Shown one piece after another: positions 1-5,457 of a DNA stretch of 11,423 nt (position 1 is the first letter of the stretch; each line of letters begins with the position of its first letter). Origin of the DNA: an uncultured Collinsella sp. (GTDB lineage: Bacteria; Actinomycetota; Coriobacteriia; Coriobacteriales; Coriobacteriaceae). The notes under the pieces are model-generated. The model did not search any database, had not been told where the DNA came from, and worked only from the letters and a program-made list of their open reading frames with translations. Where the stretch lies: positions 1 to 11,423 of the forward strand of contig CAADVJ010000233.1 in NCBI GenBank assembly GCA_900752475.1. Reading direction: 5' to 3'. The translations under genes and the position numbers were made by a program.

Positions 1-390
1 CCCCAGCGCGGGCATCATCGAGCGGCGCCGAATGTGGGCGTCACGGTGCTGCCGGTTCCCGAGCGACAGAGCCTGACCCATCAGCTCCAAAATGTAGGCC
101 TCGCCGCCCACGGCATCGAGCTTGTTGATGCTTCGCAGGTAATCGATCAGCGAGATGGAGTCGATGGGAATGCGGCTGTTGTACATATCGACCATCGCGG
201 TGTAGATGGTCTTATGAATGGGCCGGTAGAAATCATCGGGCTGCAGCTCGACCTGGGCCTCTTCGACCACCTCGGGCGATAGCAGCATAGCGGCCAGTAC
301 ATTGGCCTCTGCATCTTGGTTTTGGGGAAGACCCAACTTTGAGCCGCGGTCCTCGACCGTCAGCCCGGTCTCCCTATCGTCATATGCCAT
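1..390 (-). CDS. dnaB: Replicative DNA helicase DnaB, N-terminal part (gene runs off the window)
   Basis: DnaB is the hexameric 5'-3' helicase that unwinds DNA ahead of the replisome and binds primase through its N-terminal domain. The 130 residues visible are that domain: LPQNQDAEANVLAAMLLSP near residues 21-39, then PDDFYRPIHKTIYTAM, PIDSISL, and VGGEAYILEL, all typical of DnaB family N-termini. The Walker motifs would lie beyond the window edge. I chose the ATG at 390 because AGGA sits 5 nt upstream; an in-frame ATG 12 nt further upstream lacks a good ribosome site. Position downstream of rpsF-ssb-rpsR-rplI is the usual arrangement in many bacteria. A terminator after rplI and a candidate promoter in the 224-nt gap suggest separate transcription. 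Confidence 0.9.
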   Translation of the reverse strand, partial: MAYDDRETGLTVEDRGSKLGLPQNQDAEANVLAAMLLSPEVVEEAQVELQPDDFYRPIHKTIYTAMVDMYNSRIPIDSISLIDYLRSINKLDAVGGEAYILELMGQALSLGNRQHRDAHIRRRSMMPALG

Positions 391-423
391 GAGCGTCCTC
401 ATTCATATCGCTTGCGAGCATCC

Positions 424-432
424 ATAGTATCA
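424..432 (-). promoter_or_regulatory. Candidate extended -10 promoter of dnaB
   Basis: On the minus strand this reads TGATACTAT, an extended -10 (TG-N-TACTAT) without a clear -35 box. Transcription would start near 417, giving a leader of about 27 nt before dnaB. It lies after the rplI terminator, where dnaB would need its own promoter. Assigned by eye only. Confidence 0.35.
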
Positions 433-543
433 GCCACGGTCCCAAAACGGGCCGCGCCTCGGCAATCATCACTGAACGAAACGGATGAACGGTCCTGCAC
501 ATAGGACTTCGACGTAACGTTCACCATGACACTCACTCAGCGC

Positions 544-580
544 AAAAAACAAAAGGGCGCCCTGGTTTCCCAGAGCGCCC
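544..580 (-). terminator. Rho-independent terminator after rplI
   Basis: On the minus strand an 11-bp stem (GGGCGCTCTGG with CCAGGGCGCCC, one G-U pair) closes a GAAA tetraloop. It is followed by TTTTGTTTTTT. It lies about 35 nt past the rplI stop and closes the rpsF-ssb-rpsR-rplI operon. Confidence 0.9.
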
Positions 581-614
581 TTCTTAGAACAAGATTGTTG
601 CGTTGCAGCAAATG

Positions 615-1154
615 CTACTCGGCAGCAGCCTCAGTCTCGACCTCGGCGGTCTCGGCCTCGGCGACCTCAGCGGCCTCCTCGACCTCAGCCTCGGCAGCGA
701 GCTCCTCGGCGGTAACGCCGACGAGGACGACAACCTCGGCCTTGATCTCGCGGTACAGCGAGATGGCAACGGTGTGGGCACCGGCAACCTTGATGGGCTT
801 ACCGAGCTCGACGCGCTTGCGGTCGATGTCCATACCGAGCTGAGCCTTGATGGCGTCAGCGATCATAGCGGCGGTAACGGAGCCAAAGAGGATGCCCTCG
901 TCGCCGACCTTGACGTCAACGGTGACCGTCTTGCCCTCGAAGGCAGCCTTGGTCTCGTTGGCGGTAGCCAGACGGACGGCCTCGCGCTTGGCGATGTTGT
1001 TGCGACGCTCGTCAAGCTGCTTGAGGTTGCCCTTGGTGGCGGCAACAGCGAGCTTCTTGGGGAACAGGAAGTTCTCAGCGTAACCCTGAGCGACCTCTAC
1101 GACGTCACCCTCGCCGCCCTTGCCCTTGATCTCATCGAGAAGAATAACCTTCAT
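615..1154 (-). CDS. rplI: Large ribosomal subunit protein bL9
   Basis: bL9 binds 23S rRNA near the L1 stalk with its N-terminal domain and extends away from the ribosome on a long helix, helping to maintain reading frame. The start MKVILLDEIKGKGGEGDVVE, the GYAENFLFPKKLA motif (residues 24-36) and the later C-terminal domain (about 75-147) fit the family. At 179 residues it is longer than the usual ~150 because of an extra Ala/Glu/Val-rich acidic tail from about residue 148. AGAAGGGAG upstream of the ATG supports the start. It is the last gene of the operon, 15 nt after rpsR, and is followed by a terminator. Confidence 0.97.
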   Translation of the reverse strand: MKVILLDEIKGKGGEGDVVEVAQGYAENFLFPKKLAVAATKGNLKQLDERRNNIAKREAVRLATANETKAAFEGKTVTVDVKVGDEGILFGSVTAAMIADAIKAQLGMDIDRKRVELGKPIKVAGAHTVAISLYREIKAEVVVLVGVTAEELAAEAEVEEAAEVAEAETAEVETEAAAE

Positions 1155-1169
1155 GATGCGTCTCCCTTC

Positions 1170-1436
1170 TTAGCCGCGGTCGCGGTTGCCACGAGAGGAA
1201 ACCACGGGGACGGTGTACGGCAGGAGAGCCATCTCGCGGGCGCGCTTGATGGCGTTGGCGATGTCATGCTGATGCTGCGTGCAAGCGCCAGTGACGCGAC
1301 GGGGCTTGATCTTGCCACGGTCGGTCATGTACTTACGGAGAAGCTGAGTGTCCTTATAGTCGATGAACTCAGTGTTCTCCTTGCAGAACTGGCAGTACTT
1401 ACGACGCGGCTGACGTGCAGAAAAATCATTAGCCAT
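1170..1436 (-). CDS. rpsR: Small ribosomal subunit protein bS18, zinc-binding form
   Basis: bS18 pairs with bS6 on the platform of the 30S subunit. The 88-residue product contains RRKYCQFCKEN and IKPRRVTGACTQHQHDIANAIKRAREMALLPY, which is diagnostic of S18. The CxxC pair plus the later Cys and His make it the C+ (zinc-ribbon) version; QHQH replaces the more usual KHQR. I start it at MANDF (ATG at 1436), since GAAAGG lies about 9 nt upstream; an in-frame upstream ATG would add 17 residues unlike any S18. It lies between ssb and rplI in the operon, so S6 and S18 are made from the same transcript. Confidence 0.96.
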   Translation of the reverse strand: MANDFSARQPRRKYCQFCKENTEFIDYKDTQLLRKYMTDRGKIKPRRVTGACTQHQHDIANAIKRAREMALLPYTVPVVSSRGNRDRG

Positions 1437-1508
1437 GTCAAAATACCTTTCGTTTGGCAACTTCGGCGAACCGAAGCCGCCTCTCACTCAAAAATAGGTG
1501 AACAACCC

Positions 1509-1961
1509 TTAGAACGGGATGTCCTCATCGTAGACGTCGACCGCGGGCGGCGTTGCCACCGGTGCGGCAGGACGTGCTGCGGGCGCGGGAGCTGCGGGGG
1601 CGTAACCGCCCTGATCGTAGCCACCCTGGCCACCACGGGAGCTCATAAACTCGATCTCATCGACGATGACCTCAAGCTTGCTCCGGCGCTGGCCGTCGCG
1701 CTCCCAAGAGCTGTAGCGCAGCTTGCCCTCGATCGCGACCTTGTTTCCCTTTGCCAGGAAACGGCTCACGGCCTCGGCGCGGGTGCCGAACATGGTGCAG
1801 TCGACAAAGTTGGGATAGTCCTCCCACTCGCCAGTCTGCGCGTTGCGGCGACGATCGTTCACGGCGACGCCAAAGGACAGAACCTGGGTTCCGCCGGCGG
1901 TGGCGCGCAGCTCGGGATCGCGGGTGAGGTTACCGGTGATGTTCACTCGATTGATGCTCAT
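1509..1961 (-). CDS. ssb: Single-stranded DNA-binding protein SSB
   Basis: SSB coats single-stranded DNA during replication, repair and recombination, and recruits partner enzymes through its acidic C-terminal tip. The 150 residues show an OB-fold (about 1-108: MSINRVNITGNLTRDPELR, WEDYPNFVDCTMFG, VAIEGKLRYSSWE), a Gly/Gln then Ala/Pro-rich flexible linker (about 109-143) and the exact tip DEDIPF. Length is typical. GAGGAAG about 9 nt upstream supports the ATG. It is cotranscribed between rpsF and rpsR; a short GGGC-TTGT-GCCC hairpin lies in the 48-nt gap before it. Confidence 0.97.
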   Translation of the reverse strand: MSINRVNITGNLTRDPELRATAGGTQVLSFGVAVNDRRRNAQTGEWEDYPNFVDCTMFGTRAEAVSRFLAKGNKVAIEGKLRYSSWERDGQRRSKLEVIVDEIEFMSSRGGQGGYDQGGYAPAAPAPAARPAAPVATPPAVDVYDEDIPF

Positions 1962-2009
1962 AACTCACTACTTCCTCTTGGGGCACAAGCCCAGTCCAAA
2001 ACGACAGTC

Positions 2010-2303
2010 TTACTCCTGGTCGTCGCGACGGACGATCATGTGGCGGACCACAGCGTCGGTGATGCGCAGGACGCGATCAAGCTCGGCGATCTGGGTAGGA
2101 TCTGCGTGGAAGTTGATGAGGGTGTAGTCACCATCGGTGAGGTCGTTGATCTCGTAGGCGAGCTTGCGCTTGCCCCACTCGTCAACGGAGTCGACCTTGC
2201 CAGCGCCCTCAGCGATCGTGGTATCGATACGCTTCATAACAGCGAGACGAGTCTCGGGGTCGAGCGACGGGTCAACAAAGAACAGCAGTTCATAAGCCTT
2301 CAT
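2010..2303 (-). CDS. rpsF: Small ribosomal subunit protein bS6
   Basis: bS6 forms a dimer with bS18 and binds the central domain of 16S rRNA. The 97-residue product begins MKAYELLFFVDPSLDPETR and contains WGKRKLAYEINDLTDGDYTLINF and a conserved VLRITDAVVRHMIVR end, all typical of S6. I chose the ATG at 2303, as AGGAGG lies just upstream; the in-frame ATG 21 nt earlier would place that ribosome site inside the gene. It is the first gene of the operon. Its leader contains a hairpin that could carry S6:S18 autoregulation. Confidence 0.97.
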   Translation of the reverse strand: MKAYELLFFVDPSLDPETRLAVMKRIDTTIAEGAGKVDSVDEWGKRKLAYEINDLTDGDYTLINFHADPTQIAELDRVLRITDAVVRHMIVRRDDQE

Positions 2304-2329
2304 ATTGTCACCTCCTCTGGGCAAATGTG

Positions 2330-2358
2330 GCTTCAGGTCGTGAAGGTGCGCCTGAAGC
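2330..2358 (-). promoter_or_regulatory. Hairpin in the rpsF leader, candidate ribosomal-protein control element
   Basis: On the minus strand GCTTCAGG and CCTGAAGC form a perfect 8-bp stem around a 13-nt loop, 13 nt upstream of the AGGAGG of rpsF. The loop contains CCTTCA, which is complementary to the TGAAGG spanning the rpsF start codon (2302-2297). Many bacteria regulate this operon through an S6:S18-binding RNA in this leader. The CCG signature described for that motif is not evident here, so the role is inferred. Confidence 0.45.
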
Positions 2359-2374
2359 AGGAAAAGACTTGGTA

Positions 2375-2403
2375 ATAATATCTTTCAACCTCCCAGGCCG
2401 CAA
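2375..2403 (-). promoter_or_regulatory. Candidate promoter of the rpsF-ssb-rpsR-rplI operon
   Basis: On the minus strand TTGCGG (2403-2398) and TATTAT (2380-2375) are separated by 17 nt. Transcription would begin near 2368, giving a leader of about 65 nt that starts just before the leader hairpin. The -10 is good and the -35 is weak. Confidence 0.5.
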
Positions 2404-2764
2404 GAATATGCAGCTACAACCTCATGACCTCCACATATGCCCATACTCGCACGACGTTTCATGCGCATTCCAACCAAATGCCGACCAAGAGCTTGACGGA
2501 TTTGTGGACAAGATACGGTGCCGCGGGGACAAGCTGAGCCAAGCCGCAGGTCAACGGGCACAAGGCTGTGGTCGCAAAATACATACCAGTGGCCTACAGC
2601 ACCACCCAAAGATTTTTAAATTCATTGCCAAGTCGCTTATGAATACCCCTTTTGAACAATTGAGTTGATCAACCACGCTGGTCGGAAGCCGTTTTTTTGG
2701 CACCTCAAACCCCACTGCAACGCCAAGCGCGGCCGAACGTTTTAAAAAATGCCAACTTTTCTGT
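2404..2764. other. Gene-free interval between the rpsF promoter and the tRNA-Ser promoter
   Basis: I see no convincing gene here: the open frames on both strands lack recognisable motifs and plausible ribosome sites. Visible items are one TTGTCCACA (minus strand, 2511-2503, a DnaA-box variant), a repeated GGACAAG at 2506 and 2527, and a 10-bp palindrome GTTGATCAAC at 2664-2673. The right end is A/T-rich, as expected upstream of a tRNA promoter. Confidence 0.5.
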
Positions 2765-2792
2765 TTGCACTTTGCGATTCCTCGTGTATACT
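2765..2792 (+). promoter_or_regulatory. Promoter of tRNA-Ser(GGA)
   Basis: TTGCAC (2765-2770) and TATACT (2787-2792) are separated by 16 nt. The expected start near 2799 lies about 10 nt before the mature tRNA end. Confidence 0.7.
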
Positions 2793-2808
2793 GACTTTCG
2801 CATTTAAC

Positions 2809-2899
2809 GGAGAGTTGTCCGAGTGGCCGAAGGAGCACGATTGGAAATCGTGTAGGCGTCAAAAGCGTCTCCAGGGTTCAAATCCCTGACTCTCCGCCA
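2809..2899 (+). tRNA. tRNA-Ser, anticodon GGA
   Basis: Class II tRNA of 91 nt with encoded CCA. The acceptor stem GGAGAGT pairs perfectly with ACTCTCC. The anticodon loop TTGGAAA carries GGA at 2843-2845, and a long variable arm follows, as in tRNA-Ser. The T loop is GTTCAAATC. It reads UCC and UCU codons. It has its own promoter and terminator. Confidence 0.97.
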
Positions 2900-2908
2900 G
2901 TTAATTCC

Positions 2909-2939
2909 AAAGCAGGCCTTCGAGCCTGCTTTGTTTTTA
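2909..2939 (+). terminator. Terminator after tRNA-Ser(GGA)
   Basis: AAAGCAGGC and GCCTGCTTT form a 9-bp stem with a CTTCGA loop, followed by GTTTTTA. Confidence 0.85.
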
Positions 2940-2947
2940 CCCCACGC

Positions 2948-3038
2948 GGAGGGGTGGCAGAGTGGTTGAATGCGGCGGTCTCGAAAACCGTTTGGCCTGT
3001 ATAAGGTCACGAGGGTTCGAATCCCTCCTCCTCCGCCA
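2948..3038 (+). tRNA. tRNA-Ser, anticodon CGA
   Basis: Class II tRNA of 91 nt with encoded CCA. Acceptor GGAGGGG pairs with CTCCTCC (one G-U). The anticodon loop CTCGAAA gives CGA at 2982-2984, reading UCG. A long variable arm and the T loop GGTTCGAATCC are present. The 20 nt at 3013-3032 recur exactly, inverted, at 3101-3120. Confidence 0.96.
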
Positions 3039-3050
3039 TTAGATGGTATG

Positions 3051-3079
3051 AGCCCCAGCAATGGGGCTTTTTTCTTTTT
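3051..3079 (+). terminator. Terminator after tRNA-Ser(CGA)
   Basis: AGCCCC and GGGGCT form a 6-bp stem with a 6-nt loop, followed by a T-rich tract interrupted by one C. Confidence 0.8.
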
Positions 3080-3100
3080 GGGCACATTTCAATTACGCGC

Positions 3101-3120
3101 AGGAGGAGGGATTCGAACCC
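3101..3120 (-). repeat. Inverted copy of the tRNA-Ser(CGA) T-arm and 3' acceptor
   Basis: These 20 nt are the exact reverse complement of tRNA-Ser positions 3013-3032, covering the T loop and most of the 3' acceptor strand. No complete tRNA accompanies it. Such fragments are commonly left by elements that integrate at tRNA 3' ends, but here it is inverted and may instead belong to the structured element that follows. Confidence 0.8.
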
Positions 3121-3235
3121 GCCAGGGCGCGGAGCGTAAAGAAAACGCGCCCGTGGCGCGTTTTTAGCGCAGCGCGGGCGGCGTAAGCCGACCGGATAAA
3201 TTTTGAGCTCCGCTCAAAATTTGGACATCCCTCCT
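3104..3235. repeat. Highly structured non-coding element bounded by a 9-bp inverted repeat
   Basis: AGGAGGGAT (3104-3112) and ATCCCTCCT (3227-3235) bracket 132 nt. Inside are three hairpins: a 10-bp stem with a CGT loop and T5 tail (3142-3165), a CGGC-GTAA-GCCG tetraloop (3179-3190), and an 11-bp AT-rich stem around TCC (3198-3222). The left end overlaps the inverted tRNA-Ser fragment. It may be a dispersed MITE-like repeat, a tRNA-derived RNA or a degraded integration site. I cannot tell which from one copy. Confidence 0.6.
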
Positions 3236-3237
3236 AT

Positions 3238-3262
3238 TCGACCACGCCCCCATCGTGGTCGA
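3238..3262. repeat. Hairpin next to the structured element
   Basis: TCGACCACG and CGTGGTCGA form a 9-bp stem with a 7-nt C-rich loop, directly after the 132-nt element. No T-tract follows on either side, so a terminator role is unlikely. Confidence 0.6.
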
Positions 3263-3277
3263 TCCCAGCCCATATCT

Positions 3278-3344
3278 CAAACATGTACACCGCCCTCCAA
3301 AGATGTCAAAAAATGTCGTTTTTGGAGTGTGATGTACATGTTTG
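3278..3344 (+). repeat. Quasi-palindromic repeat, left copy
   Basis: CAAACATGTACA and TGTACATGTTTG form perfect 12-bp ends, followed inward by CTCCAAA/TTTGGAG arms and an asymmetric centre with ATGTC repeated around an A-run. About 60 of 67 positions match the right copy (4478-4547) in inverted orientation, including 25 consecutive identical nt at 3294-3318. The nuclease gene lies between the copies. Confidence 0.85.
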
Positions 3345-3448
3345 CGTATGACGCGCACCGAGCATGAGTCGATTTGCTCGCATCCGGTATATTTCCCCAC
3401 CTCAACGGACATAAGAGTTTGGTGTCAGCTCGAAGCGAGAGGTCCCCA

Positions 3449-4456
3449 ATGGATACTCCTGTTCTCATTTCGCATAAAACGGCGTGGCTCGTCCATCATG
3501 CACCGCGGAACCCGGTTCAAGCCGTCGCACAACGCGACTACCAGATAGGCGTGCGGGGCCTCTCCACCCAGCAACGCATCGCGCGCATTCGGCAGGCACT
3601 TACCGACTGCGGCATTCCGTCCACCATGCTCAAGACTATCGACATCTCCGTAGTATTTGCTTTCGAGCGAATTCGCACCAACGGTGTCACTTGCCACGTT
3701 CTCGGCCAAAACCTACCCTACGACCATATTGACGAGCTTACGCCCGGCATCTTTATCACCGACGAAGCCTTCACCTTCGTGCTCGCTGCCGAGTGGATGG
3801 ATAGGATCGAATACCTCGAGTATGGTTACGAAGTTTGCGGCGACTATCGCATGGGGCTCAATCCCTCTGACCCTTACACTGAGCAACCAACCACCACCTC
3901 CAAGGACGAAATTGTCGAGCTACTCGATCGGCACCCTGGCAAACCCGGCGCCACACGCGCCAGACTCGCGCTCAGACACATCTACGACCACTCAGCCTCG
4001 CCCATGGAGACCGCATCGTCCATCGCCCTCTCGCTCCCAACAAGCGAAGGCGGCGTTGGCATCCGAGGTATCGAACTCAATAAACCGCTCGAAATCCCTC
4101 AACGTCTCTGGCATTGCACAATAGCCCGATCGCTCAAAATCGACGCTCTTGTTACTTATCAGCGCAGAGAACTCGGCATCGAATATAAGGGCGGTTTTCA
4201 CGACGAGACCGAGCGCAAGGGCGCAGATGCGGAACGAGAGGCCGTACTCGCCCAAATGGGATATCGAATCGTTACGCTCACCTCGGCACAGTTCGCAAGT
4301 CAACTTGCCTTTCATCGCGCCATGAACAGCATTCGCGAAGCACTCGGTATGCCCCGCTGCACGGACGCCGAGTACCAGCGAAAGCAAAACGAACTGCGCA
4401 AGGCACTTATCCGCAACTGGAAGAGCGCGCAGGGCGAAGACACGCCTTCCGAGTAG
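3449..4456 (+). CDS. DUF559-like PD-(D/E)XK endonuclease-domain protein (AbiEi-like N-terminus), repeat-flanked
   Basis: The 335-residue protein has a C-terminal nuclease-like domain: D232, then E245-Y-K247, H251 and a following helix (ADAEREAVLAQMGYRIVTL), matching the D...ExK layout of DUF559/Vsr-like PD-(D/E)XK proteins. Before it, SPMETASSIALSLPTSEGGVGIRGIEL (in two pieces around residues 184-210) resembles the conserved segment of actinobacterial AbiEi/DUF559 proteins. The N-terminal ~150 residues are less clear. Substrate and activity are unknown. The ATG at 3449 has GAGAGGT 5 nt upstream; an upstream TTG would add 25 unlikely residues. TATATT at 3388-3393 is a possible -10. Near-identical inverted hairpin repeats flank the gene, suggesting a mobile or selfish unit. 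No second gene accompanies it, so a two-gene toxin-antitoxin system is not supported. Confidence 0.8.
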   Translation: MDTPVLISHKTAWLVHHAPRNPVQAVAQRDYQIGVRGLSTQQRIARIRQALTDCGIPSTMLKTIDISVVFAFERIRTNGVTCHVLGQNLPYDHIDELTPGIFITDEAFTFVLAAEWMDRIEYLEYGYEVCGDYRMGLNPSDPYTEQPTTTSKDEIVELLDRHPGKPGATRARLALRHIYDHSASPMETASSIALSLPTSEGGVGIRGIELNKPLEIPQRLWHCTIARSLKIDALVTYQRRELGIEYKGGFHDETERKGADAEREAVLAQMGYRIVTLTSAQFASQLAFHRAMNSIREALGMPRCTDAEYQRKQNELRKALIRNWKSAQGEDTPSE

Positions 4457-4477
4457 CGTCATCCCAGCACACCCCAA

Positions 4478-4547
4478 CCAAAACATGTACATCACCCTCC
4501 AAAACCGACATTTTTTGACATCTTTGGAGGCTGATGTACACGTTTGG
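4478..4547 (-). repeat. Quasi-palindromic repeat, right copy (inverted)
   Basis: Read on the minus strand, this matches the left copy at 3278-3344 with six substitutions and one indel; the 25-nt core lies at 4506-4530. Its stem is more complete than the left copy's: TGTACATCA-g-CCTCCAAA faces TTTGGAGG-g-TGATGTACA. It starts 22 nt after the nuclease stop codon. No T-tract follows, so it is not an ordinary terminator. Confidence 0.85.
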
Positions 4548-4660
4548 TGCCTACGCCCGCATCCAGTCCCGACCGTTTGCCGAGCAATAGGATCGCAATC
4601 GGCGCCGAACATGTACTATGTACGGGCATTGTCTAAACCCACAATCCAAAGGACCCCATC

Positions 4661-5350
4661 TTGCCCGTCGCCGCCGCCATAACCATTACCTCACATGCCT
4701 CGGATGCCATGGTCGCTATTCCGTTTTGGCTCGAGATGTTCGCTGTTGTCGCTGCATCGATCTCAGGTGTACTGGTTGCACGCGAGCACAAGCTCGACCT
4801 GGTGGGCGCGGTCGCGCTCGCGGTGGTCTGCGGTCTGGGCGGCGGTCTCTTGCGCGACATGACGCTGCAGGTGGGCAACGTCTACATCCTCAACCAGCCG
4901 ATGGCGCTGCCGCTTTCCATTGCCACGGCAGCCATCATCTATATTTTCCCGGCAATCGTCGACAAGCCCGAAAAACTCATCCCCTTGCTCGACATCATCT
5001 CGGTCGGCATCTATGCGGCAACCGGCGCAGACAAGGCGCTGGTCTACGGCTTTGCGCCGGCGGTGTGCATCATGATGGGCTTTTTTACCGCGGTGGGCGG
5101 CGGCATGCTGCGCGACGGTTTTATGGGCGTGGTTCCGGGCATTTTCCAACGCACTAACTTTTATGCCATCGCGGCCATCGCCGGATCGACAAGCTATGTG
5201 TGTCTCGTTATGAGCGGCATCATGAGCAATGTCGCCGCGCTGGTCGTATGCGTTGTCGTGACCATGGGCCTGCGCTGGCTCTCGCTGCGCTTTGACATCA
5301 AAAGCCCCACCGAAGAAGACATCGCGCGCTTTTTGCACCGTAAAAAGTAG
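4661..5350 (+). CDS. TRIC-family (UPF0126/YadS-like) cation channel membrane protein
   Basis: Bacterial TRIC proteins are trimeric, seven-helix, potassium-permeable channels of the inner membrane, built from two inverted three-helix repeats. The 229 residues are almost all hydrophobic segments, and both repeats carry the signature glycine motif: GLGGGLLRD (58-66) and AVGGGMLRD (144-152). The lysine/arginine-rich C-terminus should be cytoplasmic. I chose the TTG at 4661, as AAGGA lies 7 nt upstream; the in-frame ATG at 4709 has no good ribosome site. The mature length matches the family. It stands alone, with a weak terminator after it. The physiological role of bacterial TRICs is unsettled. 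Confidence 0.88.
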   Translation: MPVAAAITITSHASDAMVAIPFWLEMFAVVAASISGVLVAREHKLDLVGAVALAVVCGLGGGLLRDMTLQVGNVYILNQPMALPLSIATAAIIYIFPAIVDKPEKLIPLLDIISVGIYAATGADKALVYGFAPAVCIMMGFFTAVGGGMLRDGFMGVVPGIFQRTNFYAIAAIAGSTSYVCLVMSGIMSNVAALVVCVVVTMGLRWLSLRFDIKSPTEEDIARFLHRKK

Positions 5351-5362
5351 GCAGCACGACAC

Positions 5363-5394
5363 AACCCCTCGAAATGCAACCGAGAGGTTCTTTT
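5363..5394 (+). terminator. Weak terminator after the TRIC gene
   Basis: AACCCCTCG and CGAGAGGTT form a 9-bp stem with one mismatch and a 9-nt loop, followed by CTTTT. Termination may be incomplete. Confidence 0.5.
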
Positions 5395-5457
5395 AGAGCG
5401 CCCACGCGTTGGGTACCCTGTTAGGTATATGCCGAACACCTAGCAAAAGGATCAACC

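Noticed and set aside
603..2375. Long plus-strand open frame of 590 codons
   Set aside because: It runs antisense across rplI, rpsR, ssb and rpsF, which are unmistakable on the minus strand. High GC makes such antisense frames common.
2327..2668. Plus-strand open frame of 113 codons in the gap after rpsF
   Set aside because: It overlaps the rpsF leader and promoter, has no ribosome site and no recognisable motif.
2804..3085. Minus-strand open frame encoding GGGGIRTLV-type sequence
   Set aside because: It is the complement of the two tRNA-Ser genes; such peptides are a known false annotation over tRNAs.
2970..3167. Plus-strand open frame through tRNA-Ser(CGA) and the structured element
   Set aside because: It begins inside the tRNA and crosses two terminators.
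3278..4547. CRISPR array or two-gene toxin-antitoxin system at the repeats
   Set aside because: There are only two repeat copies, over 1 kb apart and inverted, and only one gene between them.
3992..4612. Minus-strand open frame of 206 codons over the nuclease gene
   Set aside because: It is antisense to a protein with clear family motifs and has no supporting features of its own.
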